Source of the DNA: Pasteurellaceae bacterium
GTDB lineage: Bacteria; Pseudomonadota; Gammaproteobacteria; Enterobacterales; Pasteurellaceae
Length of the DNA stretch: 31,297 nucleotides
Reading direction: 5' to 3'
Assembly: GCA_900756875.1 (NCBI GenBank)
Contig: CAAELW010000075.1
Location: forward strand, 1 to 31,297
Position 1 is the stretch's first letter. Each line of letters begins with the position of its first letter. The notes beneath the pieces were generated by a model. The model saw only the letters and a list, made by a program, of their open reading frames with translations, was not told the origin of the DNA and did not search any database. Of this stretch, positions 9,018-18,644 are shown one piece after another. The position numbers and the translations under genes were made by a program.

Positions 9018-9048
9018 AAGGGCTAAATGTAATATTTAGCCCTTTTTA
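9018..9048. terminator. Bidirectional terminator between htpX and pepD
   Basis: AAGGGCTAAAT pairs perfectly with ATTTAGCCCTT around GTAAT. T-runs follow on both strands (TTTTTATT on plus, TTATTTTTT on minus), so it serves htpX and the convergent pepD. Confidence 0.85.
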
Positions 9049-9056
9049 TTCGTAGA

Positions 9057-10505
9057 TTATTTAATATCCGCTAAAACTTTAGTGAGTAATTCCCAGTACG
9101 TTTGTACTGTTGAAATTTGGACTTTTTCATCTGGCGAATGTGCATTACGAATAGTTGGTCCCACAGAAATCATATCAATATTTGGATAATGTTCTTTCAG
9201 TAAGCCACATTCAAGACCTGCATGAATCACTTTAATCTCAGGCTCTTTGCCAAGCACTTCTGCATAATGTTTTTTCATTAAGGCTAAAATTGCCGTGTCG
9301 TTTACCGGTTTCCAACCTGGGTAAGAACCAGAGAATTCGACCGTTGCGCCAGTGAGTTCAGCGAGTGAGGTTAAGGTTTCTTCTACATACTCTTTACCAC
9401 TTTCAATAAGCGAGCGAATAAGAATCGTACCTTTGATTTTGTCTTCAAGGGTTTTTAATACACCAATGCTCAATGAGCTTTCCACAACATTTTTGATTAC
9501 ATCACTGTTGCGGATTACACCGTTTGGTAACACATTCAGCAAATTAATCACTTTTTGGGTGGTTTCAAGCGTGAAGGTTTGTTGTGGATTTTCAACTTGC
9601 TCAGCGGTTAAGGTTAAGTTAGGTTCAGCAATAGCGAGCTCTTCTTTCAACAAAACTTCAAAATTTTTGACCGCACTTTTTACGCTTTCTACATCATGAT
9701 TGAAGCAAATGGTGGCTGCTGCTTCACGTGGAATCGCATTACGAATTGAGCCTCCGCGAATTTCTACAAGGGCAAAGTGCGGTTGATTTTGTGAGAGTTT
9801 TGCTAATAAACGCGCCAATACTTTAATTGCATTCGCGCGTGTGGTGTGAATATCACAACCAGAGTGGCCGCCTCGTAAACCTTTTAAGTTAATTTGTAGA
9901 GCGTGACTGAATGGATTGTTTTCGCGGTGAATAGGTAACTCAACATTAGCATTCACCCCACCAGCACAACCAATATAGATTTCACCGATTTCTTCGGTGT
10001 CGGTATTAATTAATATTTCCGATTTTAACCAATTACGGCGAAGGTGTACGGCACCATCCATGCCGGTTTCTTCAGTCATGGTGAGTAACACTTCAAGTGG
10101 TGGATGTGCAATATCGGTACTTTCTAATACCGCTAAAGTCGAGGCTAAGCCGATACCGTTATCTGCGCCAAGTGTCGTACCTTGTGCTTTTACCCAATCC
10201 CCATCAATATAAGGGCGAATTGGGTCTTGAGTGAAGTTGTGTGGATTGCCTTCATTCGCTTGCGGCACCATATCTAAGTGCGCTTGTAATACAACAGGTT
10301 GGCTGTTCTCCATTCCTGCTGTAGCAGGTTTACGAATTAATACATTACCGGCTTCATCACGCTCGGCAAAAAATTGTTTTTCTTTCGCCCAGTTGACAAT
10401 AAAGGTCGCGAGCGCATCTTCGTGATGAGAAGGATGTGGAATCGCACAAATTTGATCAAACCATTTCCAAAGTAATTGCGGTTGTAATGTGGTAATTTCT
10501 GACAT
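9057..10505 (-). CDS. pepD: Aminoacyl-histidine dipeptidase (PepD)
   Basis: Cytosolic zinc dipeptidase of the M20 family that cleaves Xaa-His and other dipeptides, such as carnosine. It has 482 residues, the usual length. Visible metal and catalytic motifs are HLDMVP (His76, Asp78), GADNGIG (bridging Asp115), TEETGMDG (Glu145 general base, Glu146 metal ligand) and [10 protein letters not shown] near 423-432. The dimerisation (lid) domain lies between about 200 and 380. An AAGGAG site precedes the ATG. It diverges from gpt across 111 bases. One internal uptake signal lies on each strand (9670, 9775). Confidence 0.94.
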   Translation of the reverse strand: MSEITTLQPQLLWKWFDQICAIPHPSHHEDALATFIVNWAKEKQFFAERDEAGNVLIRKPATAGMENSQPVVLQAHLDMVPQANEGNPHNFTQDPIRPYIDGDWVKAQGTTLGADNGIGLASTLAVLESTDIAHPPLEVLLTMTEETGMDGAVHLRRNWLKSEILINTDTEEIGEIYIGCAGGVNANVELPIHRENNPFSHALQINLKGLRGGHSGCDIHTTRANAIKVLARLLAKLSQNQPHFALVEIRGGSIRNAIPREAAATICFNHDVESVKSAVKNFEVLLKEELAIAEPNLTLTAEQVENPQQTFTLETTQKVINLLNVLPNGVIRNSDVIKNVVESSLSIGVLKTLEDKIKGTILIRSLIESGKEYVEETLTSLAELTGATVEFSGSYPGWKPVNDTAILALMKKHYAEVLGKEPEIKVIHAGLECGLLKEHYPNIDMISVGPTIRNAHSPDEKVQISTVQTYWELLTKVLADIK

Positions 10506-10540
10506 AATGAACTCCTTTTTTCATTAAAATTTTTGCGGAA

Positions 10541-10570
10541 ATCATAGCATAAAACGCCATTTCAGGTTAA
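10541..10570 (-). promoter_or_regulatory. Putative sigma-70 promoter of pepD
   Basis: On the minus strand TTAACC (10570-10565), an 18-base spacer and TGCTATGAT (extended -10 with hexamer TATGAT at 10546-10541) precede pepD. The start of transcription would be near 10534, leaving a leader of about 29 bases. The call rests on motif match alone. Confidence 0.4.
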
Positions 10571-10616
10571 AATTCCGCAATTTTTTTATTTAGCGACAAA
10601 GTTTAAGGGATTTGTT

Positions 10617-11075
10617 ATGAGCGAAAAATATGTTGTGACTTGGGATATGTTCCAAATGCATGCCCGCAAATTAGCGGAACGTTTACTTCCTGCCACTCAG
10701 TGGAAAGGTATCATCGCAGTAAGCCGTGGTGGTTTATTCCCAGCAGCGGTACTTGCTCGCGAATTAAATATTCGTTTCGTAGAAACCGTGTGTATTGCCA
10801 GTTATGATCACGATGAACAAGGTGCATTAAAAGTATTACACCGCGCAGATGGTGATGGTGAAGGAATGATCGTGGTAGACGATTTGGTAGATACCGGCAA
10901 TACCGCTCGTGCAATTCGTGAAATGTATCCAAAAGCAAAATTCGTCACGGTATTCGCAAAACCTGCAGGTGCTGAGTTAGTGGATGATTACGTGATTGAT
11001 ATTCCACAAAACACTTGGATTGAACAACCTTGGGATTTAGGTTTAACTTTTGTGCCACCATTGGCAAGAAAATAA
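10617..11075 (+). CDS. gpt: Xanthine-guanine phosphoribosyltransferase
   Basis: Purine salvage enzyme converting guanine, xanthine and, less well, hypoxanthine to nucleotides with PRPP. It has 152 residues, as in E. coli Gpt. The type I phosphoribosyltransferase loop is [17 protein letters not shown] (about 84-100), and the N-terminal pyrophosphate-contact segment is [10 protein letters not shown] (about 33-42). The C-terminal [13 protein letters not shown] (about 137-149) is the base-specificity region. An AAGGGA site precedes the ATG. I see no convincing PurR box in the 111-base divergent region. Confidence 0.95.
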   Translation: MSEKYVVTWDMFQMHARKLAERLLPATQWKGIIAVSRGGLFPAAVLARELNIRFVETVCIASYDHDEQGALKVLHRADGDGEGMIVVDDLVDTGNTARAIREMYPKAKFVTVFAKPAGAELVDDYVIDIPQNTWIEQPWDLGLTFVPPLARK

Positions 11076-11098
11076 TAAAACCTGAATATAAAATTTCG

Positions 11099-11129
11099 TT
11101 ACGCCGGTGCTTTCATAGTTCCGGCGTAA
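11099..11129 (+). terminator. Hairpin after gpt, ahead of the TPR/glycosyltransferase-like gene
   Basis: TTACGCCGG pairs perfectly with CCGGCGTAA around a 13-base loop, 24 bases after the gpt stop. No strong T-run follows (TAATTATG), so it may be a weak terminator, or an mRNA 3'-end structure or leader element for the next gene, whose ATG is 26 bases away. Confidence 0.45.
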
Positions 11130-11154
11130 TAATTATGACCAATTTATTTTGATT

Positions 11155-12384
11155 ATGAATAATATCGACGCACAAAAAGCGCTAGAGCGATCTTACGTTT
11201 CTTCACTTGAAAATAAAGAATATGATGAAGCAGTCAAGCTGGCTGAAACGCTTTGCTTGCTTGATCCCAATAATCCCGAATACCCTCATAAAATTGCTTA
11301 TGTTTATTTGCAACAATTAAAATGGGAAGAGGCGATTGAAGCAGAATTAAAAACATTAAAATTAGATGCACAATATATTCCGGCTTTAGATTTATTGGCA
11401 CATGCTTATGGTGCCGTAGACAATTGGGAGCGTTCGGGCTTTTATGGCAGTTTAGCTCTTGAGTTGAAAGATAAAGCTATTCCCGTTCCGACACAGGAAA
11501 TGCTCCCAGCTCCTGCACCTAAAAATGGTAAACGAATTATTGCATTTTCTTTATTTGGTAATAACTCTAAATATATTGAGCCGGCTGTATTAAATACACA
11601 GGTTTCTCCGATGTTATTCCCTGGTTGGGTATGCCGTTTTTATGTAGATGATTCAGTTTCTCCTGAAGCGATTCAACGATTAAAAAATAATGGTGCGGAA
11701 GTAGTTTATGTCACTTCACCTGTGAATAAATGGCCTGGTGCAATGTGGCGTTTTCTTGCAATTAATGATCCCGAAGCTGAGTATGTGATCTTCCGTGATG
11801 CTGACTCAGTAGTTTCTCACCGAGAAGCAGAAGCCGTGGCCGAATGGATTGAAAGTGGTCATTCATTCCATACAATGCGTGATTCTGGCTCCCATACCGC
11901 ACTTATTTTAGCGGGGATGTGGGGGGCTAAAGCTGGTGCGGTGCCAGATATGGAAGCAAGAATTCAATGTTTTGTTGATAAGGGATATGACTCTCGCCAT
12001 TTTGCCGATCAGGATTTCCTTGCTGAAGACTTGTGGGGTTATATTCGCCAAGATGTATTTTCGCATGATAGAGTATTTAACTTCTGTAATGCAAAACCTT
12101 TCCCTGGGGAGTTTTACCCTCATTACCAAATTGCGCATTGCGAAGGGGCAAGCAGTTTTGATGCGAAAACCTCTTTTGAAGAAGGAAGCAAAGTCAGATG
12201 GACGTTATATTCAAAAATATCGCCTATGGTGAATGTCGATTATTCCTTTATTCGTGTGCCTGAATTTAAAGTTTGCAGCTATGAAACTATCGTAGAGAAT
12301 GGTCGATTTGAAGCATCAATACCAAGACGTTATGGATTCGCTTTTAAAGAAGGCTTAGCTAGAATAGATATTAAAAAAGCCTAA
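11155..12384 (+). CDS. TPR-containing glycosyltransferase-like protein, uncharacterised
   Basis: I do not recognise this as a named gene. It encodes 409 residues from the ATG at 11155; a TTG two codons upstream is also open, and neither has a clear ribosome-binding site. Residues about 5-105 are helical and repeat-like (YDEAVKLAETLCLLDPNNPEY; WEEAIEAELKTLKLDAQYIPALDLLAHAY), consistent with two to three tetratricopeptide repeats. After a proline-rich linker (about 112-122), residues about 126-330 look like a GT-A nucleotide-sugar transferase: KRIIAFSLFG, then YVIFRDADS with a DxD (Asp215, Asp217), then FHTMRDSGSH and GMWG (254-257). There is no signal peptide or membrane span, so it is probably cytoplasmic. 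It has no glycan-gene neighbours, lies between gpt and dnaE, and contains one uptake signal (11896-11904), suggesting long residence. Acceptor and donor are unknown. Confidence 0.7.
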   Translation: MNNIDAQKALERSYVSSLENKEYDEAVKLAETLCLLDPNNPEYPHKIAYVYLQQLKWEEAIEAELKTLKLDAQYIPALDLLAHAYGAVDNWERSGFYGSLALELKDKAIPVPTQEMLPAPAPKNGKRIIAFSLFGNNSKYIEPAVLNTQVSPMLFPGWVCRFYVDDSVSPEAIQRLKNNGAEVVYVTSPVNKWPGAMWRFLAINDPEAEYVIFRDADSVVSHREAEAVAEWIESGHSFHTMRDSGSHTALILAGMWGAKAGAVPDMEARIQCFVDKGYDSRHFADQDFLAEDLWGYIRQDVFSHDRVFNFCNAKPFPGEFYPHYQIAHCEGASSFDAKTSFEEGSKVRWTLYSKISPMVNVDYSFIRVPEFKVCSYETIVENGRFEASIPRRYGFAFKEGLARIDIKKA

Positions 12385-12419
12385 GTTATCTGTTTTAACT
12401 ATCAACATAAGGATTATTA

Positions 12420-15400
12420 ATGTCAACTCAACCGCGTTTTGTACACCTTCGTACACACACCGATTTTTCAATGATTGATGGTATCGTGAAAGTAAAACCA
12501 TTGGTCAAGGCGTGTGCTGCAAATAATATGGTTGCATTGGCATTAACAGATTTTACTAATTTTTGTGGTGTGGTGCGTTTTTATGGAGAAACCCTTTCTT
12601 CGGGGATTAAACCGATTATTGGTGCAGATGTTCATGTTAAAAGTGAGCTATGCGGTGAGGAATTATTTACCCTCACTCTACTAGCTAAGAACAACGAAGG
12701 CTATAAAAACATCACCTTACTGCTTTCAAAAGCCTATCAACGTGGCTATGTGGACCTACCTTATATCGACCAAGAGTGGTTGATTGAACACCGTGAAGGT
12801 GTGATTATTTTATCGGGTGGCACACAAGGCGATATCGCGAAAAAACTCCTTAAAGAAAATCTCTCTGAAGCAGAAAGTGCGGTCAGTTTTTATCAAGAAT
12901 TTTTCCCTGACCATTTTTACCTTTCGCTTTCTCGAACAGGTCGTCCGGATGAAGAGCGTTATATTCAAGCCGCATTAAAATTGGCTGAGGAACATGATTT
13001 ACCGATTGTTGCAACCAACGATGTTGTCTTTCTCGCACCTGATGATTTTGAGGCACACGAAATTCGAGTTGCTATTCATGATGGCTATACCCTTGACGAT
13101 CCGAAACGTCCAAAACGTTATACCGAGCAACAATATTTCCGCTCAGAAGAAGAGATGTGCGACTTATTTGCGGACATTCCTTCAGCACTTGAAAATACGG
13201 TATTAATAGCGCAACGCTGTAATGTGACTTTGCGTTTAGGGCAATATTTCCTCCCTCAATTTCCAACTGGCGAGCTGAGCACGGAAGATTATTTGGTGAT
13301 GAAAGCCAAAGAAGGCTTGGAAGAGCGTTTGGCGTTTTTATTCCCCGATGAAAAAGTGCGGGCAGAAAGACGACCAGAATATGATGAGCGTCTTCAAGTC
13401 GAACTCGACGTGATCAACCAAATGGGCTTCCCGGGTTACTTCTTAATCGTTATGGAGTTTATCCAGTGGTCAAAAGACAATGATATTCCGGTAGGACCAG
13501 GACGTGGCTCTGGTGCTGGTTCATTGGTGGCTTATGCACTAAAAATTACCGATTTAGATCCCCTTGAATTCGATCTTCTTTTTGAGCGTTTCCTCAATCC
13601 AGAGCGTGTTTCTATGCCCGATTTCGACGTGGATTTCTGTATGGATGGACGGGATCGTGTTATCGATCATGTCGCAGAAACCTATGGTCGTGGTGCGGTA
13701 TCACAAATTATTACCTTTGGTACCATGGCGGCCAAAGCGGTAATTCGAGATGTAGGTCGCGTATTAGGCCATCCTTATGGCTTCGTGGATCGTATTTCGA
13801 AAATGATTCCCCCTGATCCCGGCATGACTTTAGCCAAGGCTTTTGAGGCTGAACCACAGTTACAAGTAGCATATGATTCAGATGAAGAAGTTAAAGCCCT
13901 AATTGATATGGCGCGTAAGCTGGAAGGTGTTACACGAAATGCGGGTAAACACGCGGGTGGCGTGGTGATTTCGCCTTCTTTGATTACAGACTTTGCACCA
14001 CTTTATTGTGACAATGAGGGGCTTCATCCTGTTACCCACTTCGATAAAAATGATGTGGAATATGCCGGCTTAGTGAAGTTTGACTTCTTAGGTTTGCGTA
14101 CACTCACCATTATCAAATGGGCACTAGATATGATTAATGCCCGCCTTGCTCGTGAAGGCAAACCGCTAGTCGATATTGCAGCTATTCCATTAGATGATCC
14201 CGAATCCTTTGAGTTGTTGAAACGGTCAGAAACGACTGCTGTATTCCAGTTGGAATCGCGAGGGATGAAAGATTTAATTAAACGCCTTCAGCCAGACTGT
14301 TTTGAAGATATTATCGCGTTGGTAGCATTATTCCGCCCTGGTCCATTACAATCGGGCATGGTGGATAACTTTATTGACCGTAAACATGGTCGAGAAGAAG
14401 TGTCTTATCCTGACGCAAACTATCAACATGAAAGCCTTAAACCGATTTTAGAGCCAACTTACGGTATTATTTTGTACCAAGAACAAGTTATGCAGATTGC
14501 TCAGGTGCTAGCGGGTTATACTCTTGGTGGTGCGGACTTATTACGTCGTGCGATGGGTAAGAAAAAACCGGAAGAAATGGCGAAACAGCGCTCTGTGTTT
14601 AAAGAAGGTGCTGAGAAAAATGGTGTTGATGGCGAGCTTTCCATGAAGATTTTCGACTTAGTGGAAAAATTTGCCGGCTATGGTTTCAATAAATCGCACT
14701 CTGCTGCTTACGCATTGGTATCTTACCAAACCCTTTGGCTGAAAACCCATTTCCCTGCTGAGTTTATGGCAGCGGTAATGACCTCGGAAATGGATAATAC
14801 CGATAAAATTGTTGGCTTGTACGATGAATGTTTACGTATGGGCTTAAAAGTTACCCCACCGGATATCAATGTAGGGAAACATCATTTCAGTGTGAATGAA
14901 AATGGTGAGATTGTTTACGGTATCGGCGCCATTAAAGGTGTGGGGGAAGGTCCGATTGATGCATTGATTACCGCTCGTAATGAAGGTGGGATTTTCAGGG
15001 ATTTGTTTGATTTATGTGCTCGCGTTGATTTGAAGAAAATTAACCGTCGGACCTTTGAAAGTCTGATTATGTCAGGCGCGTTTGATAAGTTAGGGCCACA
15101 TCGTGCGGCGTTATCTAAGAATCTAGAAGATGCACTCAAAGCGTCAGATCAGCATGCAAAAGATGAGGCCATGGGGCAAACCGATATGTTCGGTGTGCTA
15201 ACAGAAACACACGAAGAAGTGGAAAATGCTTACGCCCATACGCCACCTTACACAGAAAAACAAATTTTAGATGGTGAACGTGAAACCCTTGGTTTGTATT
15301 TAAGCAGCCATCCAGTAAGTCGTTATCTGAAAGAACTTTCTCATTACAGTTCTACGCGATTAAAAGATCTCACGCCAAATCGCCGTGGGCAAATTAGCAC

Positions 15401-15899
15401 AGCAACTGGTTTGTTAGTCTCAACTCGTTTTGCAACAACGAAAAAAGGCAATCGGATTGGTATCGCAACCATTGATGACCGTTCTGGACGTTTGGATTTA
15501 ACCCTGTTTGGGGAAAGCTTAGACCAATTTGGTGAAAAGCTGCAAAAAGATACGGTTGTGGTGGTATCAGGCCAAGTGAGTTTTGACGATTTTTCAGGCG
15601 GATTAAAAATGTCTGTACGGGATTTAATGACCTTAGATGAGGCGCGTTCCCGTTATGCGAAATCTTTGGCCATCAGCTTGTCCGAGGAGCAGATTAGCCC
15701 AAGTTTTATTAAGAAACTGAAAGAAATGTTAGAACCTGTTAGTGGCGGCACTTTACCAATTAACGTATATTATCAAAGCGCAAAAGGCCGTGCGTTATTG
15801 CGTTTAGGGATTCAATGGTCGATTACACCAACGGATGAGATTCTAACAGAATTGGTGAATTTGCTCGGTGAAAATGCAGTAGAGCTAGAATTCGGTTAA
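12420..15899 (+). CDS. dnaE: DNA polymerase III alpha subunit (DnaE)
   Basis: Catalytic subunit of the replicative polymerase holoenzyme. It has 1159 residues, near the 1160 of E. coli DnaE and collinear with it. The N-terminal PHP domain begins [15 protein letters not shown]. The polymerase palm carries [10 protein letters not shown] (about 361-370) and PDFDVDF with Asp401 and Asp403 as metal-binding catalytic residues. The fingers, a helix-hairpin-helix region and the internal clamp-binding motif QTDMFG (920-925) follow. An OB domain (about 985-1060) and a C-terminal tau-binding region end the protein. An AAGGAT site precedes the ATG. The gene appears to form a single transcription unit, ending at an uptake-signal hairpin. 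Confidence 0.98.
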   Translation: MSTQPRFVHLRTHTDFSMIDGIVKVKPLVKACAANNMVALALTDFTNFCGVVRFYGETLSSGIKPIIGADVHVKSELCGEELFTLTLLAKNNEGYKNITLLLSKAYQRGYVDLPYIDQEWLIEHREGVIILSGGTQGDIAKKLLKENLSEAESAVSFYQEFFPDHFYLSLSRTGRPDEERYIQAALKLAEEHDLPIVATNDVVFLAPDDFEAHEIRVAIHDGYTLDDPKRPKRYTEQQYFRSEEEMCDLFADIPSALENTVLIAQRCNVTLRLGQYFLPQFPTGELSTEDYLVMKAKEGLEERLAFLFPDEKVRAERRPEYDERLQVELDVINQMGFPGYFLIVMEFIQWSKDNDIPVGPGRGSGAGSLVAYALKITDLDPLEFDLLFERFLNPERVSMPDFDVDFCMDGRDRVIDHVAETYGRGAVSQIITFGTMAAKAVIRDVGRVLGHPYGFVDRISKMIPPDPGMTLAKAFEAEPQLQVAYDSDEEVKALIDMARKLEGVTRNAGKHAGGVVISPSLITDFAPLYCDNEGLHPVTHFDKNDVEYAGLVKFDFLGLRTLTIIKWALDMINARLAREGKPLVDIAAIPLDDPESFELLKRSETTAVFQLESRGMKDLIKRLQPDCFEDIIALVALFRPGPLQSGMVDNFIDRKHGREEVSYPDANYQHESLKPILEPTYGIILYQEQVMQIAQVLAGYTLGGADLLRRAMGKKKPEEMAKQRSVFKEGAEKNGVDGELSMKIFDLVEKFAGYGFNKSHSAAYALVSYQTLWLKTHFPAEFMAAVMTSEMDNTDKIVGLYDECLRMGLKVTPPDINVGKHHFSVNENGEIVYGIGAIKGVGEGPIDALITARNEGGIFRDLFDLCARVDLKKINRRTFESLIMSGAFDKLGPHRAALSKNLEDALKASDQHAKDEAMGQTDMFGVLTETHEEVENAYAHTPPYTEKQILDGERETLGLYLSSHPVSRYLKELSHYSSTRLKDLTPNRRGQISTATGLLVSTRFATTKKGNRIGIATIDDRSGRLDLTLFGESLDQFGEKLQKDTVVVVSGQVSFDDFSGGLKMSVRDLMTLDEARSRYAKSLAISLSEEQISPSFIKKLKEMLEPVSGGTLPINVYYQSAKGRALLRLGIQWSITPTDEILTELVNLLGENAVELEFG

Positions 15900-15909
15900 T
15901 ATTCCAGTA

Positions 15910-15951
15910 AGAGTGCGGTCAAAAAAATCAGTGTTTTTTAACCGCACTTTA
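15910..15951 (+). terminator. Terminator after dnaE from an imperfect uptake-signal pair
   Basis: AGTGCGGTCAAAAAA pairs with TTTTTTAACCGCACT with one mismatch, starting 11 bases after the dnaE stop. The right arm contains an exact uptake core (15941-15949) and the left arm a one-base variant (GAGTGCGGT). It ends 28 bases before pyrR, so the pyrR promoter would overlap the hairpin, unless pyrR is transcribed by readthrough. Confidence 0.7.
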
Positions 15952-15978
15952 GGCGATATAAACAAAGCGAGAGATAAA

Positions 15979-16518
15979 ATGGAAAAAATCATTATTGATG
16001 CAGACAGATTTTTACGCACCATTTCACGTATTTCCCATGAAATTATTGAAAAGCACCAAGATTTCAATAATGTGATTTTAGTTGGGGTAAAACGTCGTGG
16101 AGCAGAAATTGCAGAATTGATTCAACGTCGCATTGAAGAATTGAATGGTGTAAGTCTTCCAATGATGGAATTGGATATCACGTTTTACCGTGATGACTTA
16201 GAGTATGTTGAACCTGAAAATCCAACTCCTGTGTATAGTGGTGCCTCCAGTTATATGAATATTCAGGGTAAAGAAGTCATTTTGATCGATGATGTACTAT
16301 TCACTGGAAGAACCATTCGTGCTGCAATGGATGCATTAACGGATTTTGGTCGAGCAGCTAAAATTGAATTGGTGATTTTAGTCGATCGTGGACATCGTGA
16401 ATTGCCGATTCGGGCAGACTATGTAGGTAAAAATGTGCCGACTTCCCGTGATGAACAAGTTCAGGTGCGTACATTAAAATATGATGGTTGTTATGAAGTG
16501 GCATTATTGCCTAAATAA
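15979..16518 (+). CDS. pyrR: PyrR, uracil phosphoribosyltransferase / pyr regulator family
   Basis: Type I phosphoribosyltransferase of 179 residues. I start at the ATG at 15979 with a GCGAGAG site. An upstream GTG at 15913 is open in frame but lies inside the dnaE terminator. The protein matches PyrR along its length: RISHEIIEKH (about 17-26), VGVKRRGAEIAELI, MELDITFYRDDL, the PRPP loop VILIDDVLFTGRT (100-112), and a tail with LVDRGHRELPIRADYVGKNVPTS. In Gram-positives PyrR binds pyr mRNA to attenuate transcription. No pyrimidine genes lie nearby, so here the supported role is UMP salvage from uracil and PRPP; RNA binding is uncertain. Confidence 0.9.
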   Translation: MEKIIIDADRFLRTISRISHEIIEKHQDFNNVILVGVKRRGAEIAELIQRRIEELNGVSLPMMELDITFYRDDLEYVEPENPTPVYSGASSYMNIQGKEVILIDDVLFTGRTIRAAMDALTDFGRAAKIELVILVDRGHRELPIRADYVGKNVPTSRDEQVQVRTLKYDGCYEVALLPK

Positions 16519-16532
16519 CGATCAGCCTATTG

Positions 16533-16560
16533 TGAACCTTTGATAAAATTGATAATCTAA
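16533..16560 (+). promoter_or_regulatory. Possible sigma-E promoter of surA
   Basis: TGAACCT (16533-16539), a 16-base spacer and TCTAA (16556-16560) match the sigma-E consensus GGAACTT-N16-TCTGA at 5 of 7 and 4 of 5 positions. The spacing equals that of the strong rpoE promoter at 28219. Transcription would start about 30 bases before the surA ATG. surA is a sigma-E regulon member in E. coli, which supports the reading, but the match is imperfect. Confidence 0.35.
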
Positions 16561-16595
16561 CGAGCATTATCCTATTATTTTTTAAGACAACTAAA

Positions 16596-17528
16596 ATGAA
16601 AAAATCAATGTTAAAATCTCTTTTATTTGCCATGATCGGTCTGTTTACTTTTTCTCAAGTACAAGCAGAAGAACGCGTTGTGGCGACCGTAAATGGTACA
16701 CCAATTTTACAAAGTCAAGTGAATGCCGTAATGGGCAAGAAAGGTAGCCAACGTGCAGCATTAGATAAGATTATTGATGATATGCTGACAGAGAAAGCGA
16801 TCAAAGAATCAGGCGTAAAAGTAAACCAAGCGGAAGTAAACCGTATCGTAGAAGATATTGCAGCGAAAAATGGTTTAACTTATGGTCAGTTCTTAGATGC
16901 GCTCGATTATCAAGGCATTTCCTTAAATGCATTTAAACAACAAATCTCTCGCCAAATGTTAATGGCGGGTGTGCGTAACCATGCTATTCAAAATAGCGTA
17001 GATGTTACCCGCGAGCAAGTGGATGCATTGGGTAAACAAATGCTCGATGAAGCAAAAGCAAAAGGCACTGCGCAAAAAGTGATGGGCAAAGAGTATGAGG
17101 TTCGTCATATTTTATTAAAATTAAACCCATTACTGAATGATGCACAAGCTAAAGCAGAATTAGAGCGTATTCGTAGCGAGATTATTTCTGGCAAAATGAC
17201 ATTTGCTGATGCCGCATTAAAATATTCTAAAGATTATTTATCAGGTGCGAATGGCGGAAGTTTAGGCTATGCCTTCCCAGAAGCTTATGTGGGCCCATTT
17301 GCAAAAATGGTTGAAACAACTCCTCAAGGTACCATTTCAGCACCATTTAAATCTGAATTTGGTTGGCATATCCTTGAAGTAACTGGTAGTCGAGATGGCG
17401 ATAAAACAGAAGATGCCTATCGTCAAAAAGCTTACGAGCAAATCGTAAATAGCCAATTGCAAGATGCAACCAAAGACTGGGTGAAGGCATTACGTAAAAA
17501 TGCTGATATTCAATATTTCGATAAATAA
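16596..17528 (+). CDS. surA: Periplasmic chaperone/peptidyl-prolyl isomerase, short SurA type
   Basis: A periplasmic chaperone for outer membrane proteins. It has a signal peptide (1-24, VQA before EE) and an N-terminal SurA chaperone domain (about 26-155, beginning RVVATVNGTPILQSQV). A single parvulin domain follows (about 167-263), with YEVRHILLK at its start and FKSEFGWHILEV at its end, and then a C-terminal helix. At 310 residues it has one parvulin domain where E. coli SurA (428) has two. Short forms are usual in Haemophilus as I recall. PpiC/PrsA-like isomerases are alternatives, but the N-terminal domain favours SurA. The ribosome-binding site is weak (AAGA). Confidence 0.85.
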   Translation: MKKSMLKSLLFAMIGLFTFSQVQAEERVVATVNGTPILQSQVNAVMGKKGSQRAALDKIIDDMLTEKAIKESGVKVNQAEVNRIVEDIAAKNGLTYGQFLDALDYQGISLNAFKQQISRQMLMAGVRNHAIQNSVDVTREQVDALGKQMLDEAKAKGTAQKVMGKEYEVRHILLKLNPLLNDAQAKAELERIRSEIISGKMTFADAALKYSKDYLSGANGGSLGYAFPEAYVGPFAKMVETTPQGTISAPFKSEFGWHILEVTGSRDGDKTEDAYRQKAYEQIVNSQLQDATKDWVKALRKNADIQYFDK

Positions 17529-17544
17529 CAGAAACCGTTAGAAT

Positions 17545-17579
17545 AAGGGGGGGCACTTTTGCCCCTTTTGTCGTTTTTA
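17545..17579 (+). terminator. Terminator after surA
   Basis: A G-rich run (17547-17553) pairs with GCCCCTTTT (17561-17569) around CACTTTT in one of two registers, followed by TTTTGTCGTTTTT. It separates surA from mltG. Confidence 0.7.
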
Positions 17580-17594
17580 TAAAATGAGTGACGC

Positions 17595-18644
17595 ATGAAA
17601 AAATTTTTTGTCTTTTTACTGATTCTTCTGCTTATTCTTAGCGGTGTTGGTTTTTGGGGTTATCAAAAACTAACGGAGTTTGTTCATACGCCGGTGAATG
17701 TCACGCAAGATCAATTACTTATGATTGAACGAGGAACTACGGGCAGTAAACTTGCTGCTTTATTAAAGCAGGAAAAAATTCTTGAGCATGCCGATTTATT
17801 ACCTTGGTTATTGAAATTACAACCGCAGCTCAACAAAGTGAAAGCGGGGACTTATTCTTTAACGGGCGTGAAAACGTTGCAAGATTTATTGGATATGATT
17901 AATTCCGGTAAGGAAGCACAATTTAGTGTGAAGTTTATTGAAGGTAAAACGTTTAAGGAATGGCGTAAAAACCTTGAAAATGCTCCGCACTTAAAACAAA
18001 CCTTGCAAGGTAAAACGGATAAAGAGATCATGGCGTTATTGGATATTCCAGCTATTGCAAAAGCCGTTTACGAATGGAATAACATGGATGGATGGTTGTA
18101 TCCAGATACCTATAATTACACACCAAATTCGACTGATCTTGAATTATTAAAACGTTCAACTACTCGTCTACAAAAAGCTTTGGATAAAGCATGGAGTGAA
18201 CGCGATGAAAATCTCCCATTAGCGGATCCGTATCAGATGCTGATTTTGGCTTCTATTGTGGAGAAAGAAACGGGAATTGCAGAGGAGCGTCCACAAGTGG
18301 CTTCGGTATTTATTAACCGTTTAAAAGCGAATATGAAACTACAAACTGACCCAACCGTGATTTATGGAATGGGTGAGAGTTATACCGGCAATATTCGTAA
18401 GAAAGATTTGGAAACGATGACCCCGTACAATACCTATATGATTGAGGGTTTACCGCCGACACCGATTGCGATGGTAAGTGAGAGTGCTTTGCAGGCCGTG
18501 GCTCATCCAGCTAAAACGGACTTTTATTATTTTGTTGCAGATGGAAGTGGCGGTCATAAATTTACCCGCAATCTGAATGAGCATAATAAAGCAGTGCAAG
18601 AATATTTACGTTGGTATCGTAACCAACAAAAAGGAGCCAACTAA
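17595..18644 (+). CDS. mltG: Endolytic murein transglycosylase MltG
   Basis: Inner-membrane lytic transglycosylase that cuts nascent peptidoglycan strands and may set glycan length. It has 349 residues. An N-terminal anchor (about 3-23) is followed by a periplasmic LysM-like region (about 35-100) and the YceG domain. The catalytic region [17 protein letters not shown] holds the expected active glutamate (Glu223 by alignment to the family EKET motif), with VFINRL and QTDPTVIYG following. The ribosome-binding site is weak. Its stop shares one base with the tmk start. mltG-tmk-holB-tatD is conserved in gamma-proteobacteria. Confidence 0.95.
   Translation: MKKFFVFLLILLLILSGVGFWGYQKLTEFVHTPVNVTQDQLLMIERGTTGSKLAALLKQEKILEHADLLPWLLKLQPQLNKVKAGTYSLTGVKTLQDLLDMINSGKEAQFSVKFIEGKTFKEWRKNLENAPHLKQTLQGKTDKEIMALLDIPAIAKAVYEWNNMDGWLYPDTYNYTPNSTDLELLKRSTTRLQKALDKAWSERDENLPLADPYQMLILASIVEKETGIAEERPQVASVFINRLKANMKLQTDPTVIYGMGESYTGNIRKKDLETMTPYNTYMIEGLPPTPIAMVSESALQAVAHPAKTDFYYFVADGSGGHKFTRNLNEHNKAVQEYLRWYRNQQKGAN

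Noticed and set aside
11149..12384. Recent horizontal acquisition of the TPR/glycosyltransferase-like gene
   Set aside because: Base composition looks like the neighbours, the gene contains an exact uptake signal, and no mobile element, repeat or integration site flanks it.
13343..13352. Near-uptake sequence AAGTGCGGG in dnaE, and similar one-mismatch sites (for example near 17990, 20155 and 26456)
   Set aside because: One-mismatch variants are common by chance and in decaying sites. They were not counted as uptake signals.
15913..15978. GTG start that would lengthen PyrR by 22 residues
   Set aside because: It lies inside the dnaE terminator hairpin and adds residues not seen in the PyrR family.
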